Source of the DNA: Fomitopsis serialis
Taxonomy: Eukaryota > Basidiomycota > Agaricomycetes > Polyporales > Fomitopsidaceae
Direction: 5' to 3'
NCBI RefSeq assembly: GCF_022376445.1
Contig: NW_025954968.1
Coordinates: 310,001-374,000 of the forward strand
Length of the DNA: 64,000 bases
Below, piece after piece: positions 46,943-56,987 of this stretch. The notes beneath the pieces were generated by a model. The model worked only from the letters and a program-made list of their open reading frames with translations, searched no databases and was not told where the DNA came from. A program made the position numbers and the translations under genes. The stretch's first letter is position 1, and every line of letters starts with the position of its first letter.

Positions 46943-46983
46943 TTAACCACTATTATGGAGGCACCGCCTCCATTATTGGTTAT
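46943..46983. repeat. Inverted repeat with perfect 7-base core stem
   Basis: TGGAGGC (46956-46962) pairs with GCCTCCA (46966-46972) around a 3-base loop; pairing extends imperfectly outward through ACCACTATTA and TTATTGGT. Looks like the end or the whole of a small palindromic element. Confidence 0.5.
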
Positions 46984-47529
46984 CTAATTTTTGCCGCCCT
47001 TGCTCTCGAGCTCTGCTTGCAACTCGAGGGCGCGATGACCTTGCCACTGCAGTATCGGCTTGTGTCGTCGGGGGATCTCATTTATCTTTTTGTTGGTTTT
47101 TCTTGAGCTCGTCATTTGGCGAGACCTGGGAACTGGCAAATGGATTTATGGGTTTTAGTATGACAGTGTCTTTCTGTATGGTCAGAAAGGAAGTGGGATT
47201 TTCGTAGGATATCTACTTCCCCGACTCCGACCGGAGGGAGAGAGGAGGGCTTTGTCGACCATAAGTCGTTCGCAGCCGGCGATGCCGCTCCCTCCGTGGG
47301 AAACACGTGACTTATAATTCCCATAAGCGGTATCGCAGCAATGCTCGAGTGTCTTACGAGGCAGCTCGAGGCAGTTGGATCCGACCGCGCATCTGGCTGC
47401 GTCTGGATCTTTGACCACCACATAACTCCTCCCAAAGGCAAGAGGGCCTCTATTATGTTGGGAGCCCTCGCATGCACTGTAGTACTTATGTATTACGGTA
47501 AGTAAGTTCGCCGTGTAGCTCAGACTCGT

Positions 47530-47580
47530 GGAAGCCCGAGACGCCCGGGCGGCGAAGCCGCCGCGGGCGTGAGGGCTTCC
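47530..47580. repeat. Very strong three-part GC hairpin
   Basis: Outer stem GGAAGCCC (47530-47537) with GGGCTTCC (47573-47580); inner stem CGCCCG (47542-47547) with CGGGCG (47564-47569); top stem GGCGGC (47548-47553) with GCCGCC (47557-47562) closed by a GAA loop. Only a few bases are unpaired. It lies inside the possible LTR or MITE at 47457-47612. Confidence 0.7.
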
Positions 47581-48586
47581 AATTGAGTCTCCATACCATT
47601 CCGATGGTACAATATTACAATACACACATAATATACTATGGTGCTGCTGTGGCAGGCTGAGTAGCTGTGTGCCATGCAGGAGTCGGGGATCGGCGCTTGC
47701 GCCGCTACGATGTACATAGGATCTGGAGGGGCTATAATAGTTTGCGTTCTGTGGACAACTGCAGGGCATGTGACACAGCCAGACTGTCACCTGCGCTAGG
47801 GTCTGCTAGGGTTTGTGCTTGTCTTCGTCCCGAAAGATTTACGGTCCCAAGGCGCCAATTTACGGTCCCCGGTGGCTGCCCACTTTCTCGCCACTGTGCC
47901 TCGGCATGCCCTCGGCCTGCCTCTCCCTGCCTCTGGTGCCTCTGGCAGTGCGATTTTTGCGCTCCCTCGCCTCCCGTTCCCATGTACTGTAGACAGAACC
48001 TTTTGTAACAACCCAAAATATATTTGTATGAATTCTTGTGGCCCTTTCCTGCATCACAGAAGCCCCGAGTGCATATTTTGTACTCTGCTCTACCGAGCTG
48101 TGGCTGGCCTCGGCGGCTGCCTTCCCAACGCGGCAGTTCACCACTTTCCCTATCGAGCGGTCCCGTCGGGACTGCAAATCTGACCATCCTCAGCGTTACT
48201 TCTTCGACTCCAAGCCATCCTCCACTTTGTATATCACACACGAGCGCGGCAGCGATGGGCAACGGGTCGTCAGGCGGTACTGTAGTTCGATTCAGAGAAG
48301 AGCCAGAATGCTGAGTAAATACCAATGCTTCGCCAGCTCGGCGATCACGCAATCTGGAGCGCTCGCCTTCTTACACACCTCATACCGTATGACGGCCAAG
48401 CTTCCGTTTGGCTTGACTTTTCACAGCAAGCGGTTGTACTTTCAACTAGACAGAAGGCAGCTTAGTGAGCCATATCCTCGCCGCAGATGACGCCATTCGG
48501 GATCGACGAGGGCGTTAGCCAGGGAATGACGATGCGTCTCCGTCGGAAGTGGAACTAACTCTCGCCAGGTATGCAGCGCTCTGTAG

Positions 48587-48594
48587 TATAAAAG
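48587..48594 (+). promoter_or_regulatory. TATA box for NmrA-like reductase 1
   Basis: Perfect TATAAAAG followed by CG-rich sequence, 78 bases before the ATG at 48665; the same word and context recur at reductase 2. Confidence 0.7.
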
Positions 48595-48664
48595 CGTCCG
48601 CGTCGTGAATCTCTGCATCGCAGCAATTTACTGTCACTCATCGGCGGTATATACAATAGTCGGC

Positions 48665-50113
48665 ATGACAGGCAAGACCAACATTCTGCTCTTCGGGGCC
48701 ACAGGTACGTGCATCCGAGTCCCGTGGCAGACATGAGTGACATGATCGTCGCATCGTCCAGGCTATATTGGAGGCTCCGTCTTGAACCGCCTCCTGCAGC
48801 ATCCGAACGCAGACAATTTAGACATCACCACGCCCGTGCGGTCTCCCGAGAAAGCAAAGCTCCTCGAGCAGTTGGGCGTGAAAGCCGAGATAGCCTCTCT
48901 CAGCGACCATGACAAGATCGAGTCGCTGGCCTCGCGCGCGCACGTCATCTTCAACGTGGTCAGTCCTCCATCCAAGGAGTTCATGATATTGAAACATACT
49001 AAAAGGACGGTTTCCTGACCAGGCAAACTCGGATGACTTGCCCGCCATAGTCGCGCTTTTGAAGGGCGTTCGCAAGGCGTACGAAACTACTGGGCAACCT
49101 CCTATCGTCATCCATACGGTTAGTGCGGGAAATATACGTTCAGCTAGTCCTCCGTACGACTTATGGCCGTCTGCAGTCAGGCACAGGTGAAATCGCGGAG
49201 TCAGCGGAAGGGAAATACGCGACGGAGACTGTCTACTCAGACCTGAACATTGACCAGCTGAAGTCGATCCCGCCGACAGCCTTTCATCGCAATGTTGACC
49301 TGGCCGTCATCGGTGCAGACGAGCAAGGTAGCTGTTGGCTATTCCATCAGGCTCTGGCGTTGCTGACGAAACAGCGCAGGCTACGCACGGTCGTATATCA
49401 TTATCCCAGGCATCGTGGATGGTATCGCGTCCGGCCCCGTCTTTGAGGCGGGAATAGCGAAGAAGGTCTCTATCCAGATACCCGGACTTATCAAGGCGTC
49501 GCTGGACAGGAAACGGTCGGGCGTGGTCGGCCCCGGTAAAGCTATCTGGCCGCACATCCACATCGACGACAGTGCGTGTCCCAAGCCTCACTCGCGGAGC
49601 ACGGACTGACACCTACTCACAGCGGCCGACATGTACATTGTGCTCTTCGACGCGATCACGTCAAACCCCCAGAGCGCGGGCCACGGCTGGGAGGGCTACT
49701 ACTTCGGGGAGAACGGCCACATCTTTTGGTACGAGATCGGGAAGGCCATCGGCCAGGCGCTCGTAGATCTCGGGCTCGCGGATAACACTGAGCCTACGCC
49801 CTTCACCGAAGAAGAGTTGGCCAAGTACTGGGGTTCGGTGGTGCGTCGTCCGCGGAAGTTCTCGCGCCATACACACCATTGACCGAGCTTCGTGCAGCCT
49901 GCCGGCAGCTATAACGGGACGACCTGCCGCTGCCGCGCTGACCGCATACGTGCGCTTGGGTGGAAGCCCAAGCACAGCAGCGCGGACTTGCTTGCGGGTT
50001 TTAAGTCCGAGATCGAGTTACAGCAGAAGATTGCGCAGGAGAAGGGCGGATTCGACTTCTCGTACGAGCGGACTTACTCGGTGCTGCTGCAGAAGGCGGT
50101 TGAGTCGAGTTGA
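48665..50113 (+). CDS. NAD(P)-binding atypical SDR, NmrA-like, copy 1
   Basis: Rossmann-fold protein of the atypical short-chain dehydrogenase/NmrA-like group. The N-terminus MTGKTNILLFGATGYIGGSV carries the GxxGxxG dinucleotide motif split by intron 1. Then NRLLQHPNADNLDITTPVRS, a DIT/R pocket that usually sets NAD(P) preference, KIESLASRAHVIFNV, the HTSGTGE segment, VYSDLNIDQLKSIPPTAFHR, GYARSYIIIPGIVDGIASGP, WPHIHIDD, LFDAITSNPQSAGHGWEGYY, GKAIGQALVDLGLAD and CRADRIRALGWKPKHSS. Seven or so introns; all phases fit and no frameshift. The stop is at 50113. Substrate unknown. Its tandem paralogue is 51197-52641, with the same intron sites. Confidence 0.85.
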
Positions 50114-51092
50114 GGCTGTCGTATCGCGCATGTTAAGTGTATAACGGTCTAAATATAACTCGCATGGGTGTTGATCATTGTGTGCTATCGTCGCTGTGCA
50201 ATGTTCACCGCGTCAATGCTTGCACTGGCACTGAGTCCATTGGGTCGGAGGTCGAGCCCTTCGTCGCAAGGGGTGCCAGATAGGATGGTACGTAGGATAT
50301 AGCGACGTTGTGGACGCCACGCTTGCCTGACATGTCCGTTATGGTGAGACGAATAACATTGGCACTAAACTAATTCCGGGCTTGCCGATGGCTTGACTCG
50401 GAGGTAGTAGGTTATTGCCATGACTCGACGAAGTCCTGGACCTCCACTGAGTAAGTTCGTATACGTCGTGCCAGTGAGCGGTCATGATCACTAGACAGCC
50501 TGAGGATTTAAGGGGCCCGGGAGCTTCCGCTCTTATGACAATCGCATTTAGCGACTCGAGGTATGTACTAGCGCGTCTGCGTACTAGGTAGTAGCTGGGG
50601 TGACTAAATGGTATTCCCTCCTCCTCCTCTTCCTCCTCCTCATGACCTGTTAACTTTGACATATACTGTCAGACCCATTGCCCAGCCAGTGGCAGTAATC
50701 ACTCCTTCACTAGGAACGTCTCTAGTAACAAAATGCTTACAGAGACGCCCCCTTGGCGCTGGGCGCTCGCCGCGTACGCGAGCGCGAGCAGCATAGTCGG
50801 ACGTCCGCGGCCTCATTACAAATACACCTCCTTTCTCGTATACGAAGCAGCCGATGGTAGCTGAATCTCGTTGTTCATCCATTGTTTTGCCTCGGTCCAG
50901 GGGTTCTTCGCCTACCGGTGCTACTGCGCCGATTGATGGAAAGCAGCTTACTGAGCAATGTCTCTAACATGGCTTACACGATCCAAATCCAAACTCGCCT
51001 ACGGATTCAAGACGAATCCGTGGAGATCCATGGACAGTAGTAGGATGACTGATCAGACTCTATATGTAGGCTGAAATTCGTACAGCGACGAA
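50114..51092. other. Intergenic stretch, no supported gene
   Basis: About 1 kb between the tandem reductases. Contains a CTC/CTT-rich run near 50615-50640. No gene or RNA supported. Confidence 0.5.
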
Positions 51093-51100
51093 TATAAAAG
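51093..51100 (+). promoter_or_regulatory. TATA box for NmrA-like reductase 2
   Basis: Perfect TATAAAAG, 104 bases before the ATG at 51197. Confidence 0.7.
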
Positions 51101-51196
51101 CGACGACGAGACACGGTCTTTCCAACACAATCCTCATCTTCGACCATAAACCCGCACTCACATCCAGCACATCCAGCAACAAGCAAATCGATAGAC

Positions 51197-52641
51197 ATGG
51201 CCAGTAAGACGAATATCCTGCTCTTCGGTGCCTCCGGTACGTTCACAAGTCTCTATACTGTGCTGGCGAACGCGAACTCAGACCGGTATTGCAGGCTACA
51301 TTGGGGGAACTCTCCTGAATCGCCTTCTGAAGCACCCCAGGGCATCTACTTTCGAGATCGTTACACCAGTGCGCTCCGCCGAGAAGGCAGAGGTGCTCAA
51401 GAAGCTGGGCGCGAAGCCCGAGATCGCTGCTCTCAGCGAGTACGACAAGATCGAGGAACTTGCCTCTCATGCGGATGTCATATTCAACCTCGTGAGCTCC
51501 TGTTCATGGTACTCCATTGCTCTCATACGCTGACGCAGGTACTTTCGCCCAGGCAAACGCGGACAATGTGCCGCAGATGAACGCGGTTCTCAAGGGCATA
51601 CGAAAGGCGCACGCGGCCACTGGCAAACCGCCAGTGCTTATCCACACTGTAAGCACAACCAGAGCGCGCGCATGATGCCTTGTACGACTCACGATGATGT
51701 AGACCGGCCTTGGCGAAGTCATTGAGTTCGCGCAGGGAGAGTATGCCGCCAAGACCGTATACTCGGACGTGGACATCGAGCAGATCAAGTCCATTCCGGC
51801 AGAAGCCCTCCACCGCAACGTCGACCTGGTCGTGATTGGTGCAGACGAGGAAGGTGCGAAAGATCCGAGCTACGGACTGGGCTTTGCTGACCCACCGTCA
51901 CTGGCAGGCTATGCGAGGTCATACTTGATCTCGCCGGGCATCGTGTACGGTCTCGCATCTGCGCCAGTGCACGAGGCGGGAATCGCGAAGAAGTTCTCCA
52001 TTCAGATCCCAGGGCTCGCCAAGGCAGCGCTGGCCAGGAAGCGCGCTGGCATTGTCGGTCCTGGTAAGGCTGTCTGGCCGCATGCCCACGTCGATGATGG
52101 TGCGTACCTACAGCCCCTCCGACTATCGTGCTCGCAGGGCTGACATGCGCACGCTCTGCAGTGGCCGACATCTACGTCAATCTCTTCGATGCGATCTCCA
52201 AGGACCCGCAGAGCGTCGGGCACGGCTGGGAGGGCTACTACTTTGTCGAGAACGGCGAGGTTGCCTGGTATGGTGTCGGCAAGGCCATCGGCCAGGCGCT
52301 CGTGGACCTCGGAATCACCAAGGAAGCTGAGCCTACCCCGTTCGCAAACGAGGAGCTCGAGAACTACTGGGGCTCACTGGTACGTCTCCCGGGTTGCCGC
52401 TCACGCGTGACTTGATATTGACTATGTCTGGTGCTCGCAGGCCGTGGGCAGCTTCGGCGGGACGACATGTCGTGCCAAGGCGGAGCGGGCGCGGACGATC
52501 GGGTGGAAGCCCAAGCACGCGGACATACTGGGAACGATCAAGGCGGAGGTGGAACTGCAGTGGTCGATCGCACAGAAGAATGGCGGCGAGGTTGACTTCA
52601 CGTTTGAGAGGAACCTTGCCAAGCTGTTTGGGTTTGCGTAG
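51197..52641 (+). CDS. NAD(P)-binding atypical SDR, NmrA-like, copy 2
   Basis: Tandem paralogue of copy 1. It starts MASKTNILLFGASGYIGGTL (GxxGxxG across intron 1), then TPVRSAEKAEVLKKLGAKPE, HTTGLGEVIEFAQGEYAAKT, VYSDVDIEQIKSIPAEALHR, GYARSYLISPGIVYGLASAP, FSIQIPGLAKAALARKRAG, WPHAHVDD, LFDAISKDPQSVGHGWEGYY and CRAKAERARTIGWKPKHADI, ending KLFGFA at 52641. The intron between DEEG and GYARSY happens to be open in frame and could be mistaken for coding. Intron positions match copy 1. The two proteins differ at many surface positions but keep all core motifs, suggesting an old duplication with both copies retained. Substrate unknown. Confidence 0.86.
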
Positions 52642-53583
52642 GTGCGATCGAAGTCTTGCTCGATAGAACGTTGCAGTCGCAGATTTGAAGTGTCCAATCT
52701 GATTATAAATGATTTCTGCCCTTTCGAATGCCGCCGACGAATTAGCGAGCAGGTTCATGGCGGGTGGGGCGACGGCGGCGGCGCTATGTTGGTATGCGCG
52801 AGTGCGGCTTCAATACAGCTCCGTGACTTCGAGATGCATCAGATGGGATGATCTACACTGGTGGATGGAGGTTGCAAACAGATTAGTAGAACGACATTCA
52901 TGATGGCGACTGTACTCACAGCGCTGTGCACGAAGGTACCGGTGATAATGCAAGGTCATAAGGACGACAATCCAACGTACGGCAGCGCAGCGTCGACAAC
53001 TCTTAACATAGCAGAGGTGCCATACAGGCTCGACCACGCTCCGTGTTCTGACATAATTCTGTCAAAAATACTTGAATCCGTGTGAGATAGTGGCAGCCAT
53101 GCAACTCACCCAACTTTGTGTGCCGGGCTGACGCGTCTTGCTGCTCTCTCCGCGATCCCACGCGCTCATGATTTATTAGGCCCCCCTCCAGTCTGCATCG
53201 GTGTTCAAACGTTCAAGCTCAAGCCTCCATGGGTCCGGTTGTCGGATGAAGGGCACAAGTATTGGCCAGAGGAACTTGAAGACTTCAGGAGCACGATCGC
53301 TTTTGAATCTACGCGCGTCGCCGAGTGGTCTGACGACTCGGAACCGCGAAGTCGTATTTCAGCCGTAACACCGCACTGAGATTTGAGTACACGAGCAAGC
53401 AAAATGCGACAGCGCCAGGCTATTGAAAAGCTGCCCTCCTGCGGTCGGTAAGTAAGTACTGTAGGTCGCTAGACGCCTATGCCAGTTAGGCGCTCAATAA
53501 TATGGGCGCTAAAGCAATCCTGAGTGATCGAGAAAATATCGCGTCTGTGGCTGAAGACCGCTCCTCCAGCTATTCTGCCAACC
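52642..53583. other. Intergenic stretch, no supported gene
   Basis: About 0.9 kb upstream of ATIC. No gene is supported; an 87-codon frame at 53116-53379 has no partners. Confidence 0.5.
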
Positions 53584-55757
53584 ATGTCTACGCCTATCGG
53601 TACGTAGTGAAGCAACCTAGGCGCACCCGACCACTGACTGTGACACAGCGCTGCTATCCGTCTACGATAAGACTGGCCTCCTCGACTTGGCTCAGGGCCT
53701 GCACACTGCGGGCGTCCGTCTGTTGGGATCTGGGGGGACAGCAAAGAAAATCAGGGATGCGGGCATTCCCATCGAGTACGTGCAACCCTATTCTAATCTG
53801 TTTCTTGACGACCATTCTCTTCAAGAGATGTTTCCGACATTACGAAGGCCCCGGAAATGCTCGGAGGCCGCGTGAAGACCTTGCATCCCGCGGTGCACGG
53901 TGGTCAGTTCTCCCTCAATTCTTACGTCCCATCGAGTCTTCATCGGCATCTTAGGCATTCTCGCACGATCCATCCCCTCTGACGAAGCCGATCTCAAGGC
54001 GCAGTCAATCTCTCCCATATCTATCGTCGTCTGCAACCTTTACCCCTTCACATCCACCATCGCACAGCCCAACTGCACACTTGCCGACGCTGTCGAGGAG
54101 ATCGACATCGGCGGTGTGACCCTCCTCCGCGCTGCTGCAAAGAACCATGCACGTGTGTCAGTTCTGTCCGATCCCGCTGACTATGTGGAGTTCGTCGAGG
54201 CCTGGGGCGCCGGCAAGGGCGATATTGGCCAGGCAATGCGCAGCAAGCTCGCATTGAAGGCCTTCGAAATGACCGCAAAGTACGACGATGCCATTAGCGG
54301 CTACTTCAGGGAACAGTATGCTAGCTCGGAGCTGTCACCCGAGAAGTTAGTTGGGCCGGTGCAGCGCATGGCACTGAGGTATGGTGCGAACCCCCATCAA
54401 AAGCCTGCGCAAGCGTACGTAACAGAGCGAGAGCTGCCGTTCAAGGGTGTGTTCTGGTCAATCCAGAACCGCGTAATGACATTGATCCATGCATATCAGC
54501 ACTCTGCGGCTCCCCTGGTTACATTAACCTCCTCGACGCACTTAACTCGTACGCGCTCGTGAAGGAACTCCAGGACGCGCTCAATCTACCCGCAGCGGCA
54601 TCCTTCAAGCATGTGTCTCCTGCTGGCGCCGCAGTAGGCGTCGAGCTCAGCGAGACTGAGAAGAAGGTCTACGGCGTGGATGATCTCAAGGAGCCCCTAA
54701 CGCCTTTGGCGTCCGCCTATGCGCGTGCTCGAGGTGAGTCGCGTCCTGCCGGTATTAATTATTATCACTGATTGCGCCGAAGGTGCTGACCGCATGTCCT
54801 CCTTCGGCGACTTCATCGCTCTTTCCGCACCATGCGACCTTGCCACTGCTCGTATCATTTCTCGTGAGGTATCTGACGGCATCGTCGCACCTGGCTACTC
54901 CCCCGAGGCGCTCGATGTCCTCTCCAAGAAAAAGGGCGGAAAGTACTGTGTTATCCAGGCACGCACGCGTTCATCTCCGTGTCGAATCATACTGACGCCG
55001 CGGTGGTTAGATTGACCCGTCCTACGTTCCAGCAGAAGTTGAGACGCGGCAGGTGTACGGGATCCACATGCAACAGAGGCGCAACGATGCCAAGGTTAGC
55101 CCCGAGCTCTTCTCTAACCTTGTCACTCAGAACAAGGAAGTAAGTCGATTCATTTCCATCTTCATATTCCTCGTGTTGATAGCAATTCGCATCGAATAGC
55201 TCCCGTCTGAAGCCCAAACGGATCTGATCGTTGCAACGCTAGCGCTGAAGTACACACAATCCAACAGCGTTTCCTATGCGTACCATGGCGCTATCATTGG
55301 CATCGGCGCCGGACAGCAATCCCGCATTCACTGCACGCGTCTCGCAGGCACGAAGGCTGACCTGTGGTGGCTCCGACACCACCCGCGTGTCCTCGCACTC
55401 CCATTCAAGAAGGGCGTGAAGCGCGCGGAGAAGGCTAACGCAATAGACCTGTTTGTCTCGGGCGAAGTGTTCGAGAGCGGTGGCAGGGAGAAGGAGCAGT
55501 GGGAGGCGCAGTTCGAGGAGGTGCCCGCGCCACTTACCGCTGAGGAGAAGAAAGAGTGGACGGGAAAGCTGGATGGCGTGGCGTGCAGCAGCGACGCGTT
55601 CTTCCCCTTCCCGGACAACGTATATCGCGCGAGGAGGAGCGGCGTGAAGTACTTGGCGGCGCCGAGTGGCAGTGTTATGGATGAGGAGTGCGTGAAGGCA
55701 GCGGATGAGCATGGAATGGTATTTGCGCACACGAACCTGCGGCTTTTCCATCACTGA
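53584..55757 (+). CDS. Bifunctional AICAR transformylase/IMP cyclohydrolase (ATIC)
   Basis: Last two steps of de novo purine synthesis: formylation of AICAR and ring closure to IMP. The start is [20 protein letters not shown], with exon 1 ending after ATCG. N-terminal cyclohydrolase part: [71 protein letters not shown]-terminal transformylase part: [45 protein letters not shown] (KH pair), [19 protein letters not shown], and [20 protein letters not shown], with [11 protein letters not shown] near the end. It ends LRLFHH at 55757. At least six introns, all in phase, and no frameshift. Length is about 600 residues, normal. Yeast equivalents are ADE16/ADE17. Confidence 0.96.
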
Positions 55758-55849
55758 GAGGTAAGGCACTGCGCATGAAAGGAAATAGCAGTATGATACA
55801 GTACATTACAATGTGAGGCAGTTGTATCTAGTCAATGTAACTGTAGTAG

Positions 55850-56753
55850 ATATGGCGAGTACAATGTGTAGTCCTTGGCGATCATGTAAATCAAGTCGCG
55901 GATTAGTTCATGCTGCATGCGAGGTGTGCGGAGTGAGGACTGCATGCAATTCTGCGGCAAAGACGGGAAGGTTTGCTCGTCCCAAGACATCCGATACCCA
56001 GGCTTGATCCGCAGTACATGGTTTCTCTTTCAGAATGTTGCCCGCCTGTATGAGGCCTTCTCCAAAATCGCTAATCTGACGTCGCTGGGCTGTCAACTGT
56101 ACCAAAGGTAGGTCAGCGGGCTGTATTCCGGAACTCACAGGCTCTGAATCACCGACTTCTTCTCTCGCCTCGGTTGTATGAGAGGAGGACGAAGCTCCAA
56201 CTGAAGGGGACCATTTTGCCGTTCCCTTGCGCTTTCCTAGAACTTTAGGTGATTCGGTTTGAGAGTGACGACTCTTAGGCGGTCAGAAGTACGCGTAGCC
56301 GTGGACGATGAGTCTACCTCATTGGGAGGTGTCAAAGGGTCGTCGGGAGTATGAGAGTCTGCGACGGTCGATTCATTTTCGTCTGCAGACTCAGGCTTGC
56401 TGTCCTCGGTACGAGGAAGGTTGGTGACCGTAGCTGGCTGCGATATCTCTGCGAGCACCTGCTCACGATGGTGACCCAAGTCTGATATCCTTGTCTGCGC
56501 AGACTCGTATGTCTCGAGAAATGTAGGAGGCTGCTGTAGCGTACCACTGCCTGAGCTCAAAGCTGTCTGTAATGTCCCAGTAGCAGTCAGCACAAGGTGA
56601 GGAGGGCCCACGCCGACGACCACTGGTAGCACGCTGGTGACTAACCGGTACAGTCTCTGCTTGGCTTGCTTTCTTCCTCTTCACATATTTGCCCAAGTTT
56701 TGGATGGCTGCACGGTGCTTCCTCTTGCGCATGGGCATCCTGCGCGTAGTCAC
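55850..56753 (-). CDS. Unrecognised protein, basic N-terminus and Ser/Thr/Pro-rich middle
   Basis: Weakly supported. ATG 56753 gives MTTRRMPMRKRKHRAAIQNL followed by KYVKRKKASQ, a strongly basic start. From about 56630 another frame reads LQQPPTFLETYESAQTRISD and LRVVTLKPNHL, acidic and Ser/Thr-rich. Further down, VQLTAQRRQISDFGEGLIQA appears around 56070. These could be one gene with two introns, or one intron plus a missing base; I could not settle the joins. No family recognised. Convergent with ATIC. Confidence 0.35.
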
Positions 56754-56987
56754 GGTATAGGGCCGTGATGGTCTGCGGCAAGAACAGCCACAGGCGCGTC
56801 TTTACTGCCGGAAGTCAGGACTCCTTTGTCGACCACCGTTACGAACATAAACCCAGTCCAGACTGCAACGGCAAGGAGCATTCCGCTGGAAGACTATACT
56901 TGCTCAGCGCTCAGCAGTGGAGGTTCGGCGTCGGAGGCTTGGACGACGTTCGTTACGGTGTGCGAAGCTATTGCTGTCTAAGAGCCA

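Larger units (their letters stand above)
46381..48586. other. Gene-poor stretch rich in hairpins, possible solo LTR or MITE
   Basis: About 2.2 kb without a supported gene. Several short frames exist on both strands but lack splice or domain support. Two strong inverted repeats are listed separately. A TGTTGGGAG word at 47457, the usual start of many LTRs, is preceded by TATTA, and TATTA recurs at 47613-47617, so a ~156-base insertion with a 5-base target duplication is possible; no internal retroelement genes are visible. Confidence 0.35.

Noticed and set aside
47341..47515. Plus-strand frame that might be a retroelement fragment
   Set aside because: No reverse transcriptase, integrase or protease motif, and it runs into the hairpin region; not enough to call a coding remnant.
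48038..48490. 150-codon plus-strand frame upstream of reductase 1
   Set aside because: No domain or intron support; lies where the promoter of reductase 1 is expected.
51861..51914. In-frame extension between DEEG and GYARSY of reductase 2
   Set aside because: It has GT and CAG ends and interrupts a segment continuous in copy 1, so it is an intron without a stop, not an insertion.
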